Shown here: in pieces, positions 56,218-64,000 of the stretch
Layout: each line of letters begins with the position of its first letter
How positions within the stretch are numbered: the first letter of the stretch is position 1
NCBI GenBank assembly: GCA_019915015.1
Contig: JAHBBC010000014.1
Span: 1,488,001-1,552,000, forward strand
Direction of reading: 5' to 3'
Length of the DNA stretch: 64,000 nucleotides
From: Auriscalpium vulgare
Taxonomy: Eukaryota > Basidiomycota > Agaricomycetes > Russulales > Auriscalpiaceae
The notes under the pieces: generated by a model
The model's database searches: none
Told to the model about the DNA's origin: nothing
The model's input: the letters and a program-made list of their open reading frames with translations, nothing else
Position numbers and translations under genes: made by a program

Positions 56218-56934
56218 CTAGAGGCTGCAAGTATGAAAAACATTATACACAGGCGGGCGATGCAGCCGGCCGCTTTTGCACAAGCAAACAAACAAACGTA
56301 CGACATTCTCAACTGACCAGGCTCTTGCGCTAAGGAAGAACACCCGCGAGGTGCGCCTAAGCCCCTGCCACTCAGAAGCCCCGCCCTCTTCCCCTGCCCG
56401 GCCGCGTGCCCGCCCACGATCCATGCCGCGGCCGCGCCCACGCCCGCGCGCCTCGTCCTTCTTCCGATTCTTGGGCTTCGGCGCGTCGTCCACAAGGAGC
56501 GTGTCGAGGGGGAGCGAGTCCGGCAGGACGAAGTAGCGGATGTTGTTGCCGCGGATCGATAGCGAGTCCAGGGCTGTCGGATCGCGGTTGCGCGCCGTCA
56601 TTTTAACGGTTTTCAAATGGGTGTTCATCTGCATGTCCACGCCTGCGAGGATAGACGCGCAATGCATTGTGTGAGCAATGGGGCGCATATGGGGCAGGGC
56701 AGGGCACGCACCTGTGATTGTGCCGTGCACTATTGAGCCGTTCTTGAGCTCGATCGTGACCGTCTCATTGTTCAGTTTCATCAAAAACCTGGAAAGGAGA
56801 CTCGGTGAGTGCTAGTCCTCGACTGGTGGTATTGTCCTGAAAAGAAACGAGGCAACCGCAGTTCGCATTTCCGGCCGCGTCGAGCCCACCTTCGGTGCAG
56901 AGATCTCAGAAATGACTGACCTGACGAGCTTCAT
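56218..56934 (-). CDS. SMD1: Small nuclear ribonucleoprotein Sm D1
   Basis: A 14-base first exon (56934-56921) codes MKLV plus two bases; after an intron to 56788 the protein reads [18 protein letters not shown], then SIVHGTITG and, after a second intron (56643-56711), [30 protein letters not shown] and [10 protein letters not shown] follow and complete the Sm fold. The tail is GRGRG-rich, as in all SmD1. It forms part of the heptameric Sm ring on U1, U2, U4 and U5 snRNAs in the nucleus. As read, the tail runs on out of character to 56218. Adding one base to the GG at 56400-56401 would instead give the expected PGRGRGRGF ending with TGA at 56374-56372. So the true end is probably 56372 and the extra 50 residues an artefact. 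Confidence 0.9.
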
Positions 56935-57305
56935 GGTGACGACGGTGAGAGCAAGGCTGGTAAAATGGGAGGATGGCCTGGATGGTGGCCGCCGTTGAGT
57001 CTTGAGCGCGACAATGGCGCGGACAGGATTCAACCCTAACCCATCTCAATGCGTGTGGCGTCCCTGGATTTCACGAGTATACTGCAATCGAGCATAGCAG
57101 GATACTGTCCAGTAAGGAGGGCATAGATTAATTTGGTACTGTCAGAGTAACTAGTTACATGGATGTGCTGGATGTGCTGGAGCGCCTCGAAGCATTCGTC
57201 ATAGATATTTCTTCTGCACAAAAAAATCGGTCCTAGAGCACAAACTGCCAGCCGTTCCCAAGTACACAACGGCCGCGATAGCTGAAGCAAATTGCCCACC
57301 CCACC
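56935..57305. other. Intergenic spacer
   Basis: 370 bases between two minus-strand genes; it should carry the SmD1 promoter and the 3' end of the oxygenase. The open frame 57036-57299 is not continuous with any domain. Confidence 0.4.
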
Positions 57306-58807
57306 CTACCGTTCCCCAGGCTTTCCGATCCGCACGATGAGACAGATGTCCGCATACGTCCAGCCCATGCTCGCCTCGTTCCCATAAACGACCATCGGCT
57401 GCGACACCTTCGTCCACGAGACGGGCACCGTGATCCAACTGACCCGCTCACCCACGCGCCGCGCCTCCGGGTCATACACGACCGTCCCCCGACGTGCACC
57501 TCGAACGGCTCCTCATACCGCATGTCGTCGAAGTCCCGCATGTCGTCGAAGTCCCGCATGTCGTCGAAGTCCCGCATGTCGTCGCGCATATAAAGCCTCT
57601 GCTCGCCCAGCACGTCGTGGAACCCGCCGCCGCCGGGGCTCGGCGGGCTCCCGTCCGGCCAGCCCGAGTCCTTCTTGCCGTAGATGTAGCACAGCCGCGC
57701 CTGCAAGCCGAGCGCGGCGCACGCGCGGTACACCAGCGCGTCGGAGCCCTTGAGGAGCCGCCGGACATGCGCCAGGGACGCGGAGGTAGGGTCCAGCGGC
57801 GCCGTGAAGACGGGGTAGACGTGGCTGGACGCGGCGCGCGGGTCAGCCGGAGGCGCGCCGGCGGGCACTCTGGGCCGCACCATGTGCTTCATGTCCCTGA
57901 GGAGGTCATGCACTGCTTCGGAGACCGCTTCTGCTGGAGCAGGTGGGCGGCCTCCTCGAGCAGTGAATACAACACATGTAAGCTTTTCCCGCCGTCCTCC
58001 TCTGGCTCGGGCTCTGGGTCGGTGTCGGCGTAGTATATGTTGTAGGTGAGCGTGACGCGGTGCCCCTTGGTCACCGGGAGGACCTCGTGCTCGACGTCGC
58101 TAAAGAAAGTGATATAGGCAACGGAGGACGGATCTTCGGCGTCCTGGAGGGCCTTGGCTGAGTCGAAGGTCCGTTCTTCGCCTCCGTGCCGCAGGACGAG
58201 TGCTCCTCCTTCGTGGGAGGTCGGAAACACGACCACGAGCGACGCACACATGGTCTCGCTCCTAGGAGTATCCTTGTGCGGCTTGAAAAAAGGATCCCTC
58301 GCCTAGTCACGGCGCATGTCAGGATGCATGGCACCCATGCTGAGGTAGATGCCGCTGTGCGCACCGTAGACATTCAGTTTGTACAGCTCGAGATTCACGG
58401 GCGCAGGGCGTCGTCGCCTTCCAAAGGTTGATCCGGATCACCTCGACAAGCTTGTTGCGCTCGGGCACGAATGGCGTGGCGATGTACTTCGTGTCCAGCT
58501 TGCACGCCTTGCGATAGTTGTCATCCTCGACGTCCTCGTTGTCGACGCCGAACGACGCGCGCTCGCATGCTTGTGACAAGGCCTCCAGCTCGTCCTGCCC
58601 AGCTGTGGCATACTCCAGGCGCCTGGTGTGAAGCTGTTAGCACTCGCCAGCGTGCCCCTGAAAATATTTGCTTTACTGAGGATTTTCTTGCTTGCCGAAG
58701 TAGAGGACGAGGTCGTCTGGCTGGGCAGAGAGGGTGCCGCTGGCGTACGGAGGTTTGTGTGTGAGCGACTGGCGAAGGCGCTTGAGGACGTCAGCAGTGT
58801 CTGTCAT
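57306..58807 (-). CDS. 2OG-Fe(II) oxygenase, apparently with several frame breaks
   Basis: ATG at 58807-58805 gives MTDTADVLKRLRQSLTHK and, after one intron, RLEYATAGQDELEAL and FGVDNEDVEDDN. The middle has LYKLNVYG, FFKPHKDTPRSETM (iron-binding HxD region), SLVVVFPTSHEGGALVLRHGG and HRVTLTYNIYY (second His region). The end is VSQPMVVYGNEASMGW and RIGKPGER before TAG. This is a fungal Fe(II)/2-oxoglutarate dioxygenase family related to prolyl hydroxylases; substrate unknown. The blocks lie in different frames. Restoring them needs single-base changes near 58417, 58399-58401, 58286-58291, 57929-57933 and 57486-57490. Either the gene is decaying or the sequence has indel errors; the first four would be in runs of two to six equal bases. 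An 18-bp triplication adds MRDFDD repeats at 57521-57574. Confidence 0.7.
57521..57574. repeat. 18-bp tandem repeat within coding sequence, three copies
   Basis: The unit catgtcgtcgaagtcccg occurs three times without mismatch, followed by a partial fourth. On the minus strand it encodes RDFDDM repeats. The length is a multiple of three, so the reading frame is kept. Confidence 0.95.
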
Positions 58808-59783
58808 CTTCGTTCACGCTAGGCGTGCACCGCGCAACAGGTCTATTGTGTGGCGTACGTAGAATATAGGGGCGTCGACGGGAGCGCTCTCGCTCCCGTC
58901 TCGATTGACTCCCACGGAAAGGGGGCGACGGAGGGTGTACTGTTAGAACGTTAGTACCGTGAACCACGTACGCTGTAGATAGACCCACGAGGGATTCGGC
59001 GTCCGTCCGTTATAACCGCGTCTGTGACGCGGCTCGCGCGCGCGACGTCGACGTCGACGGGAGCACACGCGCGGGATGCTGCGCGGCTGGATCATCGCCA
59101 TGGCAAGGCGCGCCGCAGAGGGCGGAGTACGTGGGGCGACTGAGCGCGCCGCTCGTATTGGGGTGACAAGTGCGTGTTGGTGGAGGATCCGCCGGGACGA
59201 CGCGAATGCGGACCTCGGGTGGAAGCACGCGGGCAACGCGTGGGCGGGACCGTAGTGGACGCCACATTCACCTGCGATGTTGGTAAGATGGGTGACTACC
59301 CACTGCCACATGGAAACTGACTCTATGACGACGGACCACTTGAGCGGATCATTTCAAGCTAATGGCCGGGATAAATTGCGGTGGAACATCAGCGACATAT
59401 GTGTGCGAGGTGGGCTCGAGGACAATACACCTGGAGATGGCCGCCAGTGGAGAGGCCGGCTCCAGAAGAGACCCGAGCTCCGAGTCCATCGATGGGATGA
59501 CCGACCGTGACGCGACGAGGAAGAGGTATACTCCACATTTATCGATAAGTTTCAGGCATGCGACGTCATCCTGCGTCATACGGCTTTACCGGTGGCCAGT
59601 GCCACTCTGACGACGTCTGCTCCGCCCCTAGCCCATCTCCTGACTCTGGGCTACAGCCCTACCTTGCCCAGTCCGCCTGCCCGGGCCCTGTCGCGCTGAG
59701 GTGGTCCTGTAGCCCACCACGCACGCCTCGAAGCAATCAATCCACGCCATGTAATAGCTTGCCACTGCGTGGAATACGTACAC
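58808..59783. other. Intergenic region, no gene recognised
   Basis: About 975 bases between two minus-strand genes. It should hold the oxygenase promoter. A minus-strand frame (59349-59579, 76 codons) overlaps a plus-strand one and shows no domain. Confidence 0.4.
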
Positions 59784-60313
59784 TCAGAACAAGTCCGGCA
59801 TCCGGCGCGTCGCCTTCCCCTCGTTCCGTGCATGCACAGCCAGCTTCTTCAGCAGCGGGTCTCCGCCCATCGTTCAGGCGCAGCGCGCTTGCCCGTCGCC
59901 CAGTAGTATATGTCCCAGTCCGGCTCATCCAGCAACTACACACACGTCACTCAGCTCCGGGGAACATCACACCACGCCCAGAGAAAACCCACCTTGTCGT
60001 ACTCGCGCAGCTCCGCCGCGGACATGCCCGCCAGGTGCTCCTGCGCGAACGTGCTCAGCAGCAGGTCGCTCTCCAGCGTCCCGCGCTTGCGGCTTTGGTA
60101 CACCAGGCGCGCGCGCGTCGTCTCGACCGCCTCGTTCGGCCTCGGGAGGGGCGTCGGCGGGGGGAAGTCGGTCGGCGACCGGGTCGACGCGATGTGCTCG
60201 GGGGTGTGCGGCAGCGGCCATGGGTCTTTCCGCCGAGGCGCAGAGAGCGACAGCCGGCGCACAGGTGTGAGTTGGGGCCTTGTGAGGCGCAGGTAGGCGA
60301 GGGAGCGCTGCAT
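59784..60313 (-). CDS. SDH5: Succinate dehydrogenase assembly factor 2
   Basis: ATG at 60313-60311 starts [20 protein letters not shown], an Arg/Leu-rich mitochondrial presequence. The core reads [20 protein letters not shown], then [11 protein letters not shown]. After a 57-base intron (59936-59992) it continues [17 protein letters not shown]. These are the hallmarks of SDHAF2/Sdh5 (Emi5), the matrix factor that attaches FAD to the flavoprotein of succinate dehydrogenase. As read, the frame stops early at 59851-59849. With one more base in the CC at 59863-59864 it continues [13 protein letters not shown] to RRMPDLF and stops at 59786-59784, which matches the family C-terminus. An early stop would remove the last conserved helix of a gene needed for respiration, so a sequencing indel is the likelier cause. 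Confidence 0.88.
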
Positions 60314-61949
60314 GCTGAAGAGGACTGGGGGAAGAGTCCGCTATTGCAGCCGCCGACGACCTCGACCCGTGGGATAAGCATACGTAATAAGCGTTCGACG
60401 CGCAGCCGCCTCACCTCACGGCCTCTGCGGTGGCCGGAAAGAGGGTGCGTACTTACGTCTAATGGACTCCGCGCACCCCACAACTTGATCTGACAGTTTG
60501 TGTTGAACCCATCTATGAGACTTGCCGCTTTTCGATGGCGCCCGCCACCCCTGGCAACTCATTGCACCTACTTATGCACGCGAGCTCGGACCCTCCTCAC
60601 CCACACATCCGCATCAGTTCCTGCCTGTCGCGCCCGCCCATGTTCTCACCGCGCGCCCGCCCTGTGCGTGTATTGATCGGCCACCAGGCGAGACGAAGCC
60701 CTCCTCCGGCTTCACGACGTGCCGGCGCGCGCGCTTCCAGACGCTGTGCGCACCCTCTTCTCGCCTTCACATCGCAAGAAGGCGGGGCTCGGATACCGCT
60801 TGGACAAGGCAGGCGTGGAACGCACCGGTCTACGTACGGCACTCGAAGCGCTTCCAACCGCCTCGGGACGCCTCGGTCAATCACCTTCGGGATCGACCGC
60901 CATGCCGCAGCTGCATACATGCATAGCCTGCACACCCACGTACAGCAACCAAGAACATACCGTGTTCGCTCTGTCACGCTCCACTTGTGGCCGATCAATC
61001 TGGCGTCCGCCTTCCCGTGACCGCCTTGCACTGCTCGCTGACTTCCCCGCGCCCCGGCATCTTCTTCTTCGCTGTATGGAGCTCGTCCATCGAACGCGGC
61101 CCATTCGCATTCTCGGGGAGCAGATCCCCGGCGGAAATCTCCTCCTCGACATATGTATACTCTGCGCATTTCATATCCCGGAGACTGCCAGGCGCCGTGG
61201 TTTGTTCCAGTGCTCGCGCCCTCGATCCCCTATCGATATCAGCGCAGTCGCAGACGGTCATGCGCCAGGGCATGCTGGCAGAGACAGCGCTCGCCAGCCC
61301 GCACTGCACCTTGCAGCATCGATTGCCCGGACGCGGGCGGCCCGGGCACTATCGCAAGCCGCGCTGATAAAAGAAGCTGGGAGGATGACGAGGCTGTACA
61401 GCACGCGAGCACCCCCGCGCCAGTGCCGACGTAAGACGGGCGGGCTGCCATCCTCCAAACAAACCTTCTCCACCTGCATCATCACCAGCGCGGATGGCGC
61501 TGTCAGGCCTGTCGCGCGCGGACGTCGACGCGGTATGCCAGCCTTAGCTTCATCTTCGGGACGGCCGAGTCGTCGCATCGCAAGGTTGGACAGGACCCCC
61601 GTAACTCACGCCAGGGGTATGATTTTCGCACGGTAGCTAGACGGCGCTTTGCGCCGGAAGCTCTGAGGGGTCTGAGGTAGCTGGGGGCTAGAATTTGGGG
61701 CAAAAGTATGATCCTGATGGTGGTAGTTAGGGGCGCGGTGAACCGATGTCTGATCACAGAGGTAGTTGGACTAAGTACTGGCGGCAGAAGATTTTGACCC
61801 CATAATTACCGGTATAATTCGTACAAGTTGAGACATTAGGTAGAAATTTACGTGGCCTGCTGCGTACGACATTCTACGACAACGCCTCGGACCGAACCTG
61901 CTTCTTCTGTGCAGCGCATCACCCTCGCAGCCATCCCGGCATCGTGCCA
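60314..61949. other. Intergenic region, possible unassigned exons on the minus strand
   Basis: About 1.6 kb between divergent genes. On the minus strand, 61490-60995 contains stretches with coding character: a frame starting MMQVEKVCLEDGSPPVLRR with a hydrophobic span VLYSLVILPASFISA, and in another frame MKCAEYTYVEEEISAGDLL and RSMDELHTAKKKMPG. I could not join them by good splice sites and do not recognise a family, so no gene is called. Confidence 0.35.
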
Positions 61950-64000
61950 ATGGATGAGTCCATCACAATCTACAACGACGATGAAATACCTATGTTCCGT
62001 CCCGAATTATGGATCTCGCAAGGCAAAAGCTATCCCCAGAACCCACCGCCGGAGCTGCTGGCCTACATCGAGCAGCTCCTCAGGATTCCCAACGCTCCCG
62101 AGACTTCTTTGCTCCCCAGCGGCACCGAGGATGTTCATTCCTTCGTATCTACACCACTCCCTCGTCGCGATCAGCAGCTCATACACCCCTCAACCAAAGC
62201 TGTTTTTAGCCATGACGTGGCAGTCTTCCCCATAACCACACTTACAAAATCACGAAGCCTTCCTACGGATGCCTTCGTGGACAAGCTTGCTGCACTCGCA
62301 CCGCAGGCCATCCTGGATGGCGCACAATCAATCATGGACCCACGATATGCAAGTGGTGCATCCCCGCTGTGGATGATCACTTACTGGCAACGGATGCGTA
62401 CGGTCCTCCTGGCACAGGAGACGTGGACGGCGAGCGTGCGGTGGCTGCTACAAGTCGCTGACGGTTCTATGGAAAGCGAACGCACTGTTGCTCTTATCCA
62501 CTCGCTTCCCTGGCGCCAGCAACTCATGATACCCGGTGCCGCCACATTTACGACAACATCAGCCCTTGCTCCGCTGTTATCAGACGGCCTTCTCACCGAC
62601 ACCATCGTTGACATGATGCTCATGTGGTTGAGAAGCCGCGTTCGGAGCACGCCAGGAATTGCCAACAACTTCGAGATCGCCGGACACGAGTTCTGGAATG
62701 CAATTTCAAAGATCACAGTAATAGAAGACCTGTTCCCCGACTCACCTCGTTACCTCAAGAGAATTGAAGACGATCTGCGCACCCATAGGAAGGTACTCCT
62801 CTTCCCTGTTTTCCTCGCCAAATACAAGCATTTTGTTGTCGTGAAGATCGACGGTCAAGCGGAAACAATATCCTATGGTGAGTACGTTACTATGTCGCCA
62901 ATGGGAATGCAATCTTACCATTCCTGTGAAACAAGGCGACGGCCTTTACCATCAGGGACTGCGCCTGCCTAAAGACATCGAGAAGAAATTGCTCTGGTGG
63001 ACGCGTGTCAAATTCGGCATTGAGTACAAGTGGGAGGGACAGTCGCTTACGACAGCGAGACAGACAGATCACGTATCGTGTGGCGTGATCGCCGTGAATG
63101 CGGTCGCACACGAAACACTGGGCTGGCAGCTTTGGGATGATTCAAGGCGCCACGTCGAACGGTTGGCGTGGTTCGAGAGGCTCGCTGCCGACCATATTCA
63201 ATCGGTACGCTATATTTTGCTCATTAGCGACATGAGGACGACGATACTCAGGTGCTCTGCGCAGGTATCAAGTCATCAGCGACGGTCTGATGCTGTGACA
63301 GGCGGCGCCGGACGCGATGAGCCTGTTGCGCATCATATCCCTCGCGGGATGGCCCACCTTCTAAATCCTCAAGCTTCCGAACCCGGCGAGTCGACCAGAG
63401 ATGCTGAATGTCTACTTGAAGGATTCAGTCCAGAGGTGGAAGAAAAGCAGATGGGGCGACGCGGAGACATGGACGAAGGCAGCAAATACGATCCGTCAAT
63501 TCCACCTCTGTCAATGCCACCTTCTCCTACATCATCATATTCAGTACTTGCATCTGCTAGTGGCTATGACAGCGACTGCGACGACATACCTATGCCCGAT
63601 ACCACCGATACCAGCTGCGCATACGGCCGGTCGTTGCTCTCTCCATCCACTGTCGACGATGATCTCCCACCAGTTCCGCGTGGTGGAATGCTGGACCAGG
63701 ATGGGCCTGGCAGTATCACAGAATGGAGAAGCCATTTGGAAAATGGGACTTCTGATGCTGCGTCAATGTCGTCAAGAAGGGTGTCGTCGGTGGGAAGTGA
63801 GGCGGAGGATTGCGCATCCGATGGAAGTCGACTGTCAAGGGCATCTAAGAAGATCATCAGTTCCATTGGGACGACACTGAAGGCTGCGCGGGGCTTACTG
63901 AAAAGGCGGAGGAAAGGGAGCTCGAGCGCAGACGACAAGACGGCTGCGAGCGCGAGTGAAGCAACAAGCGCTCAATCTGACCACGACTCAGAGGCTCAGG
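61950..64000 (+). CDS. Ulp1-type cysteine peptidase domain protein, partial at right edge
   Basis: ATG at 61950 (MDESITIYNDDEIPMFRPELW); the longer frame begins with GTG. Exons 61950-62877, 62936-63204 and 63265 onward join in frame and stay open to the window end. The peptidase motifs are KYKHFVVVKID (catalytic His), SYGDGLY (Asp) and ARQTDHVSCGVIAV (Gln and Cys). The region before it (PLWMITYWQRMRTVLLAQETW) aligns with PMWVLTYWYEVRRILAAKARL in the Ulp1 part of the hAT gene at 29-31 kb. After the peptidase comes a Ser/Asp/Pro-rich stretch and a basic patch (GLLKRRRKGSSS) that could lead into another domain. It may be a second transposon gene whose transposase lies beyond 64,000, or a stand-alone de-SUMOylating enzyme. 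Confidence 0.75.

Noticed and set aside
61640..61900. Possible transposon left end before the second Ulp1 gene
   Set aside because: No sequence here matches the inverted repeat of the first element, and the other end would lie outside the window.

Overview
The window looks like nuclear DNA of a basidiomycete fungus, most likely an Agaricomycete (polypore or mushroom type). Genes lie on both strands and are broken by many short GT-AG introns, mostly about 47 to 65 bases. Coding DNA is GC-rich and intergenic spaces are short. The gene content is fungal: ergosterol C-4 methyl oxidase, EPL1, EMC8, RPC19, SmD1, GPI8, YVH1, SDH assembly factor 2, two P450s and a BTB protein. Most gene models were joined exon by exon from splice signals and family motifs. 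For EPL1, the SDR, TMEM19, DnaJ-X, ketoreductase, RPC19, DNAJC17-like, YVH1 and GPI8 genes the exon lengths sum to whole codons.

Layout. 0-12 kb: tail of ERG25 (+), epoxide-hydrolase-like enzyme (-), EMC8 (-), P450 (-), TMEM19/DUF92 protein (+), SDR reductase (+). 11.7-23.8 kb: EPL1 of the NuA4 complex (-), an unrecognised ORF (+), a DFR/GRE2-like ketoreductase (+), a secreted type-B carboxylesterase (-), a DnaJ-X co-chaperone with an N-terminal zinc ribbon and a GC-AG intron (+). 23.8-26.2 kb: no recognisable gene.

26,222-31,549 is a hAT-type DNA transposon. It has about 20-bp terminal inverted repeats, a perfect 8-bp target-site duplication (acaccgca) and subterminal palindromic motifs. 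It carries one minus-strand gene in which a Ulp1-type cysteine peptidase appears fused upstream of a zinc-finger/hAT transposase. A second protein with the same Ulp1-type layout begins at 61,950 and runs off the right edge. This pair is the most unusual content of the window.

32-64 kb: proline-rich conserved protein (+), Baeyer-Villiger/FMO-type monooxygenase (-), BTB/POZ protein (-), small hypothetical (-), RPC19 (+), secreted GH27 alpha-galactosidase (+), second P450 (-), DNAJC17/CWC23-like splicing co-chaperone (+), alpha/beta hydrolase (-), YVH1 phosphatase (+), acidic coiled-coil protein (+), GPI8 (+), SmD1 (-), 2OG-Fe(II) oxygenase with several frame breaks (-), SDHAF2/SDH5 (-), then the second Ulp1 gene (+). 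The genes do not form one pathway; this is ordinary gene-dense euchromatin with one transposon insertion.

From about 28 kb rightward, several conserved genes need exactly one extra base in a short G or C run to restore their frame: SmD1, SDHAF2, the FMO, the proline-rich protein, the oxygenase and the transposase. This pattern suggests systematic homopolymer under-calling in the assembly, so these genes should not be called pseudogenes without checking.
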